Below are positions 37,462 to 48,115 of a stretch of 64,000 nt of DNA, in pieces. Every line of letters starts with the position of its first letter. Position 1 is the first letter of the stretch. The notes beneath the pieces were generated by a model, which worked only from the letters and a program-made list of their open reading frames with translations, searched no databases and was not told the DNA's origin. A program made the translations under genes and the position numbers. Origin of the DNA: Colwellia maritima (GTDB lineage Bacteria > Pseudomonadota > Gammaproteobacteria > Enterobacterales > Alteromonadaceae); the NCBI RefSeq assembly GCF_022669015.1, contig NZ_JAKKSL010000005.1:124001-188000 (forward strand). Reading direction: 5' to 3'.

Positions 37462-39185
37462 ATGAGTATTGATTTTATTTTACCCGATATTGGTGAAGGT
37501 ATTGTTGAATGCGAGCTAGTTGAATGGTCGGTGAAAGAAGGCGATAGTATTGTTGAAGATCAACCTATTGCTGATGTAATGACGGATAAAGCCTTAGTGC
37601 AAATTCCGGCGATGCATTCTGGGGTGGTTGAAAAGTTATTTTATAAGCAGGGTGAAATTGCCAAGGTACATGCACCGCTTTTTTCTATGATTACCAATGA
37701 CACGCAGCCAAGCGCTGATGAGGTGAAAGCGCCTGCGTCTTCACTTGAGCCTGCACCTGAATCAGTTTCTGTTGCTAAGCCGGACTCAAGCCGGCAGCAT
37801 AGATTTTATTTTACCTGATATTGGTGAAGGTATAGTTGAATGTGAGCTAGTTGAATGGTTGGTGAAAGAAGGTGATAGCATTGTTGAAGATCAACCTATT
37901 GCGGATGTGATGACGGATAAAGCCTTGGTGCAAATTCCGGCAATGCATTCAGGCGTAGTTGAAACGTTATTCTATAAACAGGGTGAAATTGCTAAGGTTC
38001 ATGCGCCACTTTTTTCTATGGTAGTTGAGGGGAGTGCATCGAGCCCTGTGTCAAACTCTGTATTAAACAGGGAAGCCAATAAAGCCAATGAAGCCAATGT
38101 GTCAGCAGTTGCAGCGACTACTGCGGCTACTGCGACAGCTACATCAGGCGAAGCTAAGTCTGTAGCCTCTAGCCAAGCGTCGACGGTAAAACAAGGGGTA
38201 AATAACCCCAGTAGTGTTGAGCCTGTGCAAGCAGCAACGAAAGGTAAAGCGATTGCTAGCCCTGCGGTACGCCGCGTTGCGCGTGAGCTAAACGTTAATA
38301 TTAGTGAGGTTGTTGGCTCGGGCAAAAAAGGCCGGGTTTATAAAGACGATGTCGGCCTTTGAGCAAGGCAGTAATATTGAGCAAGGTAGTAACAAGCAAG
38401 TGAGTACTACACAGGCATCAGGTGTTGAGTCAATTAACGCTGAATCTAACTTTGCTGTTTCAAGTTATGTTGAGAAAATTAAAGGGATTAAAGCGGTTAT
38501 GGCGAAAGCCATGGTTGACTCGGTTAGTACTATTCCGCATTTTACTTATTGTGAAGAAATTGACATGACGGAGTTGATTAAGCTGCGTTTAGAGTTAAAA
38601 GAAGTGTATGCCAAGCAAGACATTAAATTAACCATGATGCCCTTTTTTATGAAAGCTATTTCGGCATTAAAAGAGTTTCCGGTAATTAATAGCCAGGTGA
38701 ATGATGATTGTACTGAGTTAAGATATTTTAATGATCATAATATTGGTATGGCGGTTGATTCAAAAATTGGTTTGTTAGTGCCTAATGTTAAGCAGGTACA
38801 AACCAAGTCTATTTTAGATTTGGCGGCTGATATTACCCGTTTAACTAACGATGCCCGAAGTGGTCGTGTGCAAAGTGCTGATTTAAAAGGTGGCACTATT
38901 ACTATTTCTAATATTGGTGCTATTGGCGGTACTGTGGCAACGCCTATTATTAATAAGCCTGAGTCGGCTATTGTGGCGTTAGGTAAGTTACAAACTTTGC
39001 CACGCTTTAATGATAAAGGCGAAGTGGAAGCTCGCAGTATTATGCAAATAAGTTGGTCTGGTGATCATCGTGTTATTGATGGCGGTAGTATTGCGCGTTT
39101 TTGTAACTTGTGGAAATCGTTCTTAGAAAAACCCAGTAATATCTTTGGTGCACATGAGCTAGTGCGTATTAGTAGTTTGAAATAA
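37462..39185 (+). CDS. bkdB: branched-chain 2-oxoacid dehydrogenase E2 with two lipoyl domains (two frame breaks)
   Basis: Dihydrolipoamide acyltransferase core. Two near-identical lipoyl domains start at 37465 and ~37798 (each 'SIDFILPDIGEGIVECELVE' with lipoyl Lys in DVMTDKALVQIP). Next come an Ala-rich linker, a peripheral-subunit-binding domain ('ASPAVRRVARELNVNISEVVGSGKKGRVYKDD') and the acyltransferase domain ending with the catalytic GDHRVIDGG. Breaks lie near 37790 and 38350. No dihydrolipoamide dehydrogenase follows, so E3 must come from elsewhere. Confidence 0.92.
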
Positions 39186-39289
39186 GTGATTTAAGCAGCA
39201 CTTGAGTTGGCGTAGCAGGTTTTAAAACTTGTTACGCCCGCTAGTTGAATTAGGCTTAGTTAGGCTTAGTTAGGTGAAGTTAGGTGATG

Positions 39290-39829
39290 CTATGGATTAC
39301 TTTCCAGTATTATTTTTAATTTATCTAAACCTGTTTGTAGGTCGTCCCCGATAATTTTTTCAAAATCCATGAAAGCTAACATTAAATTGGTAGGGTAGTC
39401 CATGTGACCTTCAAACCCCCAAACGACTTTGGTTTGTTGTTCGGCCATTGCGATGGTTGCCATGTAGGCGGGTGACGTTGACTCAAACGGCGAAATAAAG
39501 CGTAGCTCATAGTCAATTTGTTTACCCTCGGTTATTTTTATTATTTCTTGTTCGCCAGTGCCTACTTCTTCATTATTACTATGCCATGCAGAAACAAAAC
39601 CGACTGTGGCGTCTGTGCCACGGTAAGATTTTTCCATTGTTGGGTCTATATTCGCCCATTTACTATAATTATCTTGATTTTTCAGTTGTTTAATATAATT
39701 AAATACTTCGGTTTTACTTCTGTTAATCGTTACTTCACGTTCTACGGCATAGTTATTACTAACAAAAAGTGCGGCAACCAGTGGCAAAGCCAGGATGATT
39801 ACGATGATGATCGAGATTTTTTTAATCAT
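39290..39829 (-). CDS. SRPBCC-family protein with N-terminal membrane anchor
   Basis: The start with complement at 39827-39829 is chosen over the longer frame because GGAGA lies just upstream. About 179 aa: one hydrophobic helix at residues 3-22, then a START/polyketide-cyclase-like fold ('VEREVTINRSKTEVFNYIKQLKNQDNYSKW', 'TVGFVSAWHSNNEEVGTGEQEI' and 'TKVVWGFEGHMDYPTNLM'). Probably binds a hydrophobic ligand; the function is unknown. It converges on the bkd operon. The gap 39186-39289 holds short TTAGGCTTAG tandem copies. Confidence 0.75.
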   Translation of the reverse strand: MIKKISIIIVIILALPLVAALFVSNNYAVEREVTINRSKTEVFNYIKQLKNQDNYSKWANIDPTMEKSYRGTDATVGFVSAWHSNNEEVGTGEQEIIKITEGKQIDYELRFISPFESTSPAYMATIAMAEQQTKVVWGFEGHMDYPTNLMLAFMDFEKIIGDDLQTGLDKLKIILESNP

Positions 39830-40007
39830 TATTGTCTCCGTATTGTTCTTTTTCTGCAATTTTTATGCAATAAAGGGTAATATTAGTTAACCCTATTTTT
39901 ATTCAAATTACCATTTTAATACGTAAATAGAGTCACTAGCATTTAAGATAAGATGAAAATATTCCTTACTTAAACAATCTCACTTTTTTATAAGGTTACT
40001 ATAGATA

Positions 40008-40897
40008 ATGAAAACTAATTCTGCGCTTATTTCAATGCTTTTCGCTTCACGTACTTTGTTTGGTGCCTTGTTTAGTCTGCTGTTGTTATCAAATAATGTT
40101 TTTGCTAAAGCGCAAGGTGAACACCCCGCAGGTATAACCGAATTAACGATTGAGTCGTCAGGTCAACGTATGTCGGGCATTATTTATACGGCGGCGGGTG
40201 AAGGGCTACATCCTACCATGGTGTTGTTGCATGGTTACCCGGGTAATGAAAAGAATTTAGACGTTGCTCAAGCGATGCGCAGTGAGGGGTGGAATGTGGT
40301 TTTTTTCCATTATCGTGGTGCGTGGGGGAGTGAGGGCGAGTTTTCTTTTCAAGGTGCAGAAGCGGATGTTCAAGCCGTATTACACTATATTATGAACAAA
40401 GACATTGCTAAAAAGTCGGCGATAGATACCCGTAAAATTTCTGTTGTGGGTCATAGTATGGGCGGTCATATGGCTTTGGCCGGTATTTTAGATAATCCCA
40501 AGGTTAGTTGTGCGGTAAGTTACGATGGCGCGAATATGGGTAAGGGATTACTGAGTGATGAGGCAACTGTAAAAATGTGGTCTGATTATAGTGATCAATT
40601 GTTTATGTTAAAGGGGTGGTCGGGTAAAAAAATCCGGCAGAAGTAACTGAGCATGGTGAGGCGTTAGATTTACTTAATCGGGTAGATTCAATTAACGGCC
40701 GACCTGTGTTTATTATTGCGGCCAATAGTGATGTTATTCCGTTAGCAACACAAATAACACCGTTAGTTGCTGCGTTAAAAGCAACTAAAAACAGCAATAT
40801 TTTTTATGTGTTAATTGAGGATGATCATAGTTTTTCATCGTCACGTTTACCGTTAATCACTAAAACTGCATCATTTTTAAATGCTAATTGTCGATAG
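40008..40897 (+). CDS. secreted alpha/beta hydrolase (frameshift in A7 run)
   Basis: Signal peptide-like start (hydrophobic residues ~15-34 ending AKA), then an alpha/beta-hydrolase: 'MVLLHGYPGNEKNLDVAQAMR' (oxyanion region) and nucleophile elbow GHSMGG. A break in the A run 40626-40632 is followed by 'NPAEVTEHGEALDLLNRVDS' and the end with catalytic His in 'EDDHSFSSSR'. Total ~296 aa. Related to dienelactone-hydrolase and prolyl-oligopeptidase-type esterases; substrate unknown. Confidence 0.8.
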
Positions 40898-40967
40898 TTT
40901 TTTTATTATCAATAACGGGTAATATGTTTATTTAGTTAAATCGTACTTTTGAAATAGGCTTAAATTT

Positions 40968-42846
40968 GTGACAGCACAGCTATCTGAAAAGCGTACAGAG
41001 AAAAAACTTCAGCATTTTTATATTGCTGAAGAGCAGTCTATTTACCTGCTTAATCATAAAGATGCGACTAAGTTAAAAAAGTGGGTGGAGTTGTGTCAGC
41101 AACAACTTAAACAACTGGGTTATAGTAATATAGCCTTGTTAGGTAAGGGCGCTTACGGCTTTGTGTTTTCAGCTGTGAATATTGCGGGTGAAGATGTGGT
41201 ATTTAAGTTTTCTCGCTTAAACCTACCGCAACATGTGCAAGACAGGCTTAGTGAAGAAGCCGAAATTCAAAGCCAGTTACATCACCCTAAAATTCCTCGG
41301 GTTATTGATTATCAGAAAATAAAACGGCAATCCATTTTGCAAATGAGCCGAGCACCCGGTATCGATTTAGATCAACTTTCACATCAGTGTGGTCCGCGGC
41401 ACCTGAACTTGTGGTGAGTATTGCGATTCAGTTAGCCGAAATTTTATTGTATTTACGTGATAGTAATCGCCATCAACAGGGTAAACCTTATGTTCATGGT
41501 GATATAAAACCGTCTAATGTGGTTTTTGACGAAAAAACAGGGTTAGTGCAACTTATTGACTGGGGTTCGTCGGTTATGGCGCAGCTTGATGTGCAGGGGC
41601 AAACCACCAGTAATAATGTGATGGATTTAATGAGCAGTGATTTACAACATACTAATGCGAGGTTAGGTGATGTGTATTTTATTGGTCCGGAACAAATTGA
41701 CGGCGGCTTATCTTCCCCTAGGTTTGATGAGCAAGGTTTAGCGGCTACCTTGTATGCTATTGCGTCTGGGCAGTCATGTCGGTATGGCACGAAAGTTATT
41801 TCGCCTAATGGTTTAGGTTTACCTAAAATGTTAGCGAACGTACTTACGGTGATGCTAGGTGATGATCAGCAAAAACGTTACCAAGCTGGGATTATTTTTT
41901 TAACAATTTGTCGTATTTAAAACAGTTGGTGTTGTCAGACAAACCCACGGTTTTTAATACATCACCGCTTATTCCTGTGTGGGTTAAGGCGAAAGTGCCA
42001 GGGAAAGAGGGAGAAATAGACACGGTTGTGTATGGGTCGCGTAAGTCGTTTCTTCGAGAAGAATCAGACGCGGATCAACTAAGTGATATTGATGATGTGC
42101 AATTGGAAAAATACTATAAAAATTATTTAATGGGCATGGGCGATACGGAAAAAGCCTTTATTGCGGCGTTAAGTCGTTTGGGTAATTTTCCGGTGGTGGG
42201 TGGTTTAGCTATTCGCCGGACAAAAGAGGGCGTTTTTATTGATTCTAATTTAACGCTATTTGACCCCGCGCTAAAAACGTCGTTTGTGAGTGCGGTGAAT
42301 AATATGGTTCATCTAGCGCAGGGGATTTTTCGTATTGGGGTGTTTAAAAGTTGTTTGTTTAATGCCCGTAATACCTTGCATGTTGAACGAAAAAGTCCAA
42401 GTTTTCCTTTTGTTGCTCAGCCTAAACAGGTGATATCGTTTGATATTAGTGCGGTGGCTGACATTGACGATATAACTAAGTTACATTCTTATTTTGAAGA
42501 TGGTAAAGATCCTGACGAGTACTTGTATTTGCCTGATGAAATGATGGCGGTATTAGCGCGTTTGAATTTGATTCATCATACGGGGTGTATTATTTTTGAG
42601 GTGTTGCCGAAGCATTTAAAAATACACAGTTATTTGATGTTGCTAAATCATGATAAAGAAGCGGAGTTTAGGCAATGTTTAGCGGAACTTTTAGCATTAT
42701 TGCCGACGATCGATGGCATTGGTATTTCAGGGTTTATGAAACTGCCGTATAAGGATACGCGCTTTTTTGAGCATGTTAGTAGTTTACCTGAGCGTTTTTA
42801 TCCAAAAAATCCTAAGTTAAAAGCTGAAGTTTGTGTCCCGTCCTAA
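40968..42846 (+). CDS. Ser/Thr protein kinase-like protein with unknown C-terminal domain (two frame breaks, 3' end altered by IS)
   Basis: GTG start. The kinase domain has 'LLGKGAYGFVFSAVNIAGEDVVFKFSR' (glycine loop and Lys), 'SEEAEIQSQLHHPKIPRVIDY', catalytic 'YVHGDIKPSNVVFD' and 'LIDWGSS' (DWG in place of DFG). Breaks are near 41395 and in the T7 run 41895-41901. A ~300-aa C-terminal region ('KAFIAALSRLGNFPVVGGLAIRR') is not recognised. Total ~625 aa. Without the IS the last codons would read AEV-TGA. The IS insertion replaces this by AEVCVPS and a new stop at 42846, so the protein should still work. Confidence 0.8.
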
Positions 42847-42861
42847 GATACGTTGACGGTT

Positions 42862-43683
42862 TTAATGGAAGGCCAGTAGCTTTTGCTCCTGGCTTTTTTT
42901 GTGCACTTGGTTTGGTGTTTTCATTCCTAAACTCAAATGCGGCCTAAATTCATTGTATATCAATATTGATTCATCGACGAGTTGCTTTAGCTCTTCAATA
43001 TTTTGGCATTTATATAAAAGGAATTCTTGCTTTAGTATCCCGTTAATACGCTCTGCTAAGGCATTTTGATAGCAGTCATAACCGTCCGTCATCGATGGTG
43101 TAATCTGGCTTTCATTTAACTTATCTTGGTATACCTGCGAGCAATATTGTAATCCCCTATCTGAGTGATGAATCGTACTACATTGATACTGACGATTATT
43201 GATTGTCATATCTAATGCCTTAACAACGTCTGTCGCCTTCATTTCATCACTGAGTTCATAACCCATAATTTTGCGACTATAAGCATCAGTTACTAGTGAT
43301 AGATAGTGAACACCTTGCTCTGATTGAACGTAGGTTATATCACTTACAAAAACTTCTTCTGGCCGCGATGGTTGCACATCTTTTAGCAAGTTAGGATGCT
43401 TTTTCATCCAATGTTTACTAAAAGTAGTTTTAGTGTAACTACGCTTAGGTTTAACCAATAAACGTTCATTTTTCAAATAACTAAAAAAAGCGTCTCGACC
43501 TAAACTTATGCCTCGCTCTATGAATTTTGATTTAAGTAAAAAATACAACTTTCTTCCACCTAAGCGCGGCATAAAACGTCGTATTTCCAATACCATCGCT
43601 TTAACTGGTGCTAGTTCAATAGCACGCAATTTAGCTCTACTCTCTCGTTGATATATCGCTTGTCTCGTTATACCAAGCAGCAT
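42862..43683 (-). CDS. IS3-family transposase OrfB (DDE integrase domain)
   Basis: A 273-aa frame with the rve fold. 'PEEVFVSDITYVQSEQGVHYLSLVTDAYSRKIMGYEL' (first Asp), 'STIHHSDRGLQYCS' (second Asp) and 'YQNALAERINGILKQEFL' (Glu) make a full DDE triad. The frame stays open upstream of its ATG ('KIVSLERACMLLGITRQAIY') to the A6 run at the orfA stop. It is therefore probably made mainly as an OrfAB fusion by -1 slippage. Confidence 0.93.
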   Translation of the reverse strand: MLLGITRQAIYQRESRAKLRAIELAPVKAMVLEIRRFMPRLGGRKLYFLLKSKFIERGISLGRDAFFSYLKNERLLVKPKRSYTKTTFSKHWMKKHPNLLKDVQPSRPEEVFVSDITYVQSEQGVHYLSLVTDAYSRKIMGYELSDEMKATDVVKALDMTINNRQYQCSTIHHSDRGLQYCSQVYQDKLNESQITPSMTDGYDCYQNALAERINGILKQEFLLYKCQNIEELKQLVDESILIYNEFRPHLSLGMKTPNQVHKKSQEQKLLAFH

Positions 43684-43703
43684 GCAAGCACGTTCTAAGC
43701 TAA

Positions 43704-44102
43704 CTATTTTTTGCTTTTGAAGGCTTCTTGCTCCTTGGCAATATACTTTTTTCGAAGGCTTGTCCCATGCTCCGCGTCAAGAATATTAACCACTTCATTG
43801 AGTAACAGGTTACGTAAATGCTCATCTTCAAGCTCTCGTTCGAGGCGTTTGATTTTTTGAGCGGGACTTTCTTTGGCTTTAGGTGATGTAGGCATAGTTA
43901 TCTTAGGTGATTGAGTCCAATCCATCTTACCGTGTTTTCTTAACCAAGTAAGCACGGTTGAACGACCTTGTATGCCATAAATTTTTTGGGCTTGTTTATA
44001 AGTCATATCGCCTTTTTCTACAGCGTCGACAACTTGTAATTTAAAGCCTAATGAATAATCTCGTTGTGTTCGTTTGATCGGTGTATTATTTGACTTGGTC
44101 AT
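43704..44102 (-). CDS. IS3-family transposase OrfA (DNA-binding)
   Basis: The start whose complement is 44100-44102 (MTKSNNTPIKRTQRDYS) is preferred because AGGAC precedes it; the longer frame from 44126 begins inside the terminal repeat. About 132 aa with an HTH_Tnp_1 domain ('YSLGFKLQVVDAVEKGDMTYKQAQKIYGIQGRSTVLTWLRKHG') and a C-terminal leucine-zipper-like coil ('AQKIKRLERELEDEHLRNLLLNEVV'). Confidence 0.9.
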   Translation of the reverse strand: MTKSNNTPIKRTQRDYSLGFKLQVVDAVEKGDMTYKQAQKIYGIQGRSTVLTWLRKHGKMDWTQSPKITMPTSPKAKESPAQKIKRLERELEDEHLRNLLLNEVVNILDAEHGTSLRKKYIAKEQEAFKSKK

Positions 44103-44150
44103 AATAAGTCCTAAATGTGTAAACACATTTCAGGACGAGACATTGAGTAT

Positions 44151-44182
44151 AAAAAAGCCAACTAATGTTAGCTGGCTTTTTT
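44151..44182. terminator. bidirectional Rho-independent terminator
   Basis: AAAAAAGCCA/TGGCTTTTTT arms with an inner CTAA/TTAG pair and a tiny loop. It serves the TonB-receptor gene (minus strand), and before the IS inserted it also closed the kinase gene (plus strand), whose original stop lay only a few bases upstream. Confidence 0.85.
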
Positions 44183-44240
44183 GAGTCTTGTTAATTTACT
44201 AAGTAATTAAAACTAAGTAACTAAAATTAAAACTAAGTAA

Positions 44241-46702
44241 CTAAAAGTTATATGTGGCTTTTACGTAGTATTCGCGTCCTGAAGCAAGTGAGAACGGAAA
44301 GCTTGTCCAACCGTATTTGAAACCAAGTTCGTTAAATGGTGCGCCATTAGATCCCCATTCATCTGGGTATTCATCTGTTAGGTTTAAAATACCACCGCTA
44401 AGATCTATTTGGTCGGTAACATGCCATTGTGCTGTTACGTCAAATAAACTTTTTGCGCTCCATGTGTTAGGTAATGTGCCGTAAGACGCTGTGCTTACTT
44501 CGCCGTAATGAGTCATTCTACCTGTTACTGACCATGTATCTAAATCAACCATGGCTGACAGTGTTACTCTGTCTTGAGGTTGACCTTTTTCGATTAGTAA
44601 GGTTTGAGCGGCATCATAAATTGTTGCGTTTGGCACAATAGATGAAGAGGTATTGATGTTACTTACTTCAGTGTCGTTATGGTGATAAGACAGTTCGTAA
44701 ACAACATTACCAAAATCTACTTCTTGCGTGTATTGGTTTACCCAGTCGAGGCCAAAGGTTTCTGTGTCAATGGCGTTAGTGAATAATGATACATTTTTAA
44801 CACCATCTAAAGCGCCACCAGCGTTAGTATGACGGTCAAAAAATGCATCAATGTCGCTATTAATGCCGCGTTGAATATTGCCAGAATAGGCGATACGGTC
44901 ATCAATGTTGATTTGGTAAACATCAAGGGTTGTTGAGTAATTGCCATTGCTGTAAACCACACCAATAGACAGGTTAGTTGATTCTTCTTCTTTTAAAGTA
45001 TCGAACTCAAGCTCTTGTGCTAAGGCATCGTCAGGACGTAAAGTCACTAAATCGGCTAGTTCACCGTTATCAAGTGATATAGAACGTTGGGTGAAGTTTG
45101 CTTGTTGCATGCCCGGTGCTCTATAACCTGTAGAAGCTGAACCACGTACAGATAAGTTTTCAGTGATACTTAAATGCGCGGATAGCTTACCAATAAGTGT
45201 GCTACCAAAATCGTCATAATCTTCATAACGTAAGGCGGCAGCTACTAATAAATCTTCAGTTAAAAAGACTTCAGTGTCTAAGTAAAAAGCAAAGCTATCT
45301 CTATCTTTGTCTGTTGCCATTGCCGGGCTGTAACCTTGGAAGCCTTGCATGCCCGGTGTAGTAATGTCTCCGCCAGAGCACGATGTCATTAATGGGTCAC
45401 CCGTTGGGTTAACTGATTCTGAACACAGTGTGTCGCCACGAGCATAAGTAACTTCATCCCCAAGCTTCTTGTTCAAAACCGTCAATTCGGTATTCGTAGC
45501 CTATAGCGATTGATACTTCTTCGTATAGACCTAAATCAAGAGAGGTTACGGCGTCTAAGTTAAAAGTGGTTTGTGTGAAAACTAAGGCACCATCGTAAGC
45601 TGATGTTGGGCTATCAGGACCATAGCCGGCGTTTAGTGAGTTTAGGTTGCTAAACTCAAAACGGTTTTCACCGGTTACTACGCCGGCATCAATTTCCCAG
45701 TCTGCAATTTCTGTTTTGTAGCCAACAGCTACCGAGTAATCTTCAGATTTTGAGCCTAAGCTAGGAGTTACCCCTTCAGGAAATAATGTGCTCCATACGC
45801 GATTATCGTCTGTCGGGCGATAAAAACCTAACGATTCACCTTCTTTTTCTGTAAAGCCACCAAAGGCATACAGTTGACCGTCGTCACCTAAATCGTAAGT
45901 GAAGTTAGCCCATAGGCTAGTCATTTCAGTTTCTGCTTCACCCACGAGTAATAATTTTTTCGGGGTGTCGATAGCGTCAAACCATGTTGTTGCGGTTGCT
46001 CTGTTCATTTCACCGTTGTCAGCGTATTCAAAGGTGAGGTTTAACATGCCATTGTCGCCAATGCTTAAACCATAGTTAGCGCCGAGTTCAAAGCTTTCTC
46101 CGTCATTTTCGTCGGTTTGTCCATATTGGCTCCAAACCGTACCTCCGTCGGAATTTTTAAGCACTATGTTTATTACACCAAGCAATGGCGTCTGAGCCGT
46201 ATTGTGCTGCAGCACCGTCACGTAATATTTCAATGTGTGAAATAGCGGTCATTGGGATCGAGCTTAAATCAGTGCCTGCGCTACCACGGCCTACGTTTTC
46301 TTGAACGGCTACAACCGCTTGTTGGTGACGACGTTTACCATTGATCAATACGAGTACTTGATCTGGCCCTAAGCTTCTTAATGTTGCTCGGGCGCATTAA
46401 ATCTTGACCATCGGATGTGGTGGTGTTGTTCATGTTAAATGATGGCGCAAGTTTACGTAGCATATCGGGTGTGCTTTGGTTGCGCCTGAATTTTTTATGG
46501 CGTCTGATGAGATGATGTCAATCGGTGCAGGACTGTCTGCTACCGTACGGTTAGACATACGGGTACCCACGGTGATTATGCGTTCAATGTCTGTGTCTTT
46601 TGCACTATCGGATATGGCATTTTCTTGCGAAAAAGCAGTAGTACTTGATAAGGATAAGCCAATAGCAATTGCTAAAATGCTTTTATTTAGATTAAGTGTC
46701 AT
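44241..46702 (-). CDS. TonB-dependent outer-membrane receptor (four frame breaks)
   Basis: Signal peptide 'MTLNLNKSILAIAIGLSLSSTTAFS', then 'IERIITVGTRMSNRTVADSPAPIDIIS' (TonB box/plug start). In frame pieces: 'MLRKLAPSFNMNNTTTSDGQDLMRP', 'LGPDQVLVLINGKRRHQQ', 'GRGSAGTDLSSIPMTAISHIEILRDGAAAQYGSDAIA' and 'GVINIVLKNSDGG', then a beta-barrel ending 'GREYYVKATYNF'. Breaks are near 46483, 46390, 46190 and 45475. With them repaired the protein is ~820 aa. Substrate not predictable. Confidence 0.88.
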
Positions 46703-46871
46703 GTTTTATTCTCTTTAAGTGCTTGCCGTTATAATTAAATTTGATAGGGGTTTGGCAGCTACGGGGACGGTAGAGGAAAGTGTTTAACTTGCCAATAAGT
46801 TATTTAGAACTTTACGTGCTAAGAAGATTGATATTTGTTATAAAAGTTTTCATGGAACTTTGCAAATTAGA

Positions 46872-47933
46872 TTAGGGCCTGAAGGGTTTTATTCTGTTTA
46901 AGTCTTGTTTAACAATAAAGTCATTGAGGCTTTCTGCTAGTTGGTCGGTTGCATTTAATACGGTTAACCAGTATTTAATGCGGGTGGTAGCGTCTAGGTG
47001 TTGAAAGTCAGTTCTGTCAGGTATTTTGTTAAAAGGTAGTGAGGCAATAAATTTAGCCGAGGGGACTAACAATACAGTGTTTTGGTAGTTTTTTGTTAGT
47101 ACTTGGCGCGATGAGTTTTTGTCAAACCAACCTGCTTTGGGGGTGGGGCTAAAGTGTGGGTATAGGGTTAGTCCTTGGTTTGTGTTTTGGTTTTCTATTG
47201 AAAAGTCAAAGTGGTAATCAATAATGCCGCCGTCACGGTAGGTGCCTGTGGGTGAATCGGGTATGTTTTTAATGCCTGACATGACCATTGGAATTGAGCC
47301 TGAAGCTAATAGGGCTGCGCTAATGTTTTCTTGAGTAAAGTCTATATAGTGGCTAGGGAAGTGGTAAGGATCGTGTATTTTTATTTGGCTAGAGGCCGGA
47401 CGATATATAAAACGTTGGTATTGTCGTGCTAGTAATTTACGGTCAATTTTGTTTAGTATCATGTTGGCGATTAGGCCTGTTCCTTGTATTATTTTGTTTT
47501 CATAGCTTGTGAGCCCTTGGCTTTTGGCAACAATAAAGTGGGCTTTGAATATGGGGTTGTTGATTATTTCGTTGATGCCTGTTTGGTTAAAAATATGATC
47601 AAGCATTTCTACCGCTGAGTTTGATATGTCTTGGGTGGTTGGTTTGTTGCTATAGACGGTGTTGGCATATTTGTTTGCGAGCCGGGAGATGGCGGCTACG
47701 GGATCATTTTGTGATAGGCAGGCCGCACGAAATGCGCCGGCACTTGATCCTATGAGGTTGAGTTCTGTGGTGCGGTTTTGAAAAAATTCACCAAAGAGGT
47801 ATTTGTCTAGGCCAAACAGGGTGAACCATTTGGGACCACCGGAGGCACCTAAGAAATTGGTGAATAGTGTTTGTTTAAAGCCCTGTTCTTGTATGGTTTT
47901 TAAGGCGTTTTCACCGGCGTAGATATCTAGCAT
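46872..47933 (-). CDS. patatin-like phospholipase
   Basis: A 353-aa protein with the oxyanion loop 'LGASGGPKWF', the serine elbow 'LIGSSAGAFRAACL' (GxSxG) and the catalytic Asp in 'YRDGGIIDYHF', the Ser-Asp dyad of patatins. No signal peptide, so probably an intracellular acyl hydrolase acting on membrane lipids. The upstream 183 bases before the repeat array show no clear promoter. Confidence 0.85.
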   Translation of the reverse strand: MLDIYAGENALKTIQEQGFKQTLFTNFLGASGGPKWFTLFGLDKYLFGEFFQNRTTELNLIGSSAGAFRAACLSQNDPVAAISRLANKYANTVYSNKPTTQDISNSAVEMLDHIFNQTGINEIINNPIFKAHFIVAKSQGLTSYENKIIQGTGLIANMILNKIDRKLLARQYQRFIYRPASSQIKIHDPYHFPSHYIDFTQENISAALLASGSIPMVMSGIKNIPDSPTGTYRDGGIIDYHFDFSIENQNTNQGLTLYPHFSPTPKAGWFDKNSSRQVLTKNYQNTVLLVPSAKFIASLPFNKIPDRTDFQHLDATTRIKYWLTVLNATDQLAESLNDFIVKQDLNRIKPFRP

Positions 47934-48115
47934 AATTTATTGCACATCATGTTTAAGTCGGGGTGTTAGTTGAGGCTGTTATGTGACTTGGTTAGTCAGA
48001 TGTTTAACCCGTTTTTTGAATTTAGTCGTTGATTGTACATTATTTTTTTGGAAGAAACATTATCCAATTCATACGGTTAATAGAGTGTAAGAGTAGGGAG
48101 TAAAGACAGACATAA

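Larger units (their letters stand above)
42834..44142 (-). mobile_element. IS3-family insertion sequence, complete
   Basis: A 1309-bp element. The terminal inverted repeats are TGTCCCGTCCTAAG at 42834 and its imperfect complement ending TTCAGGACGAGACA at 44142, with the TG...CA ends of the family. TTG at 42831-42833 is repeated at 44143-44145, a 3-bp target duplication. It encodes orfA and orfB on the minus strand joined by a likely -1 frameshift at an A6 run. All parts look intact, so it may be active. Confidence 0.92.

Noticed and set aside
37999..38325. 108-codon minus-strand ORF in bkdB
   Set aside because: Shadow of the Ala-rich linker and binding domain; no family resemblance.
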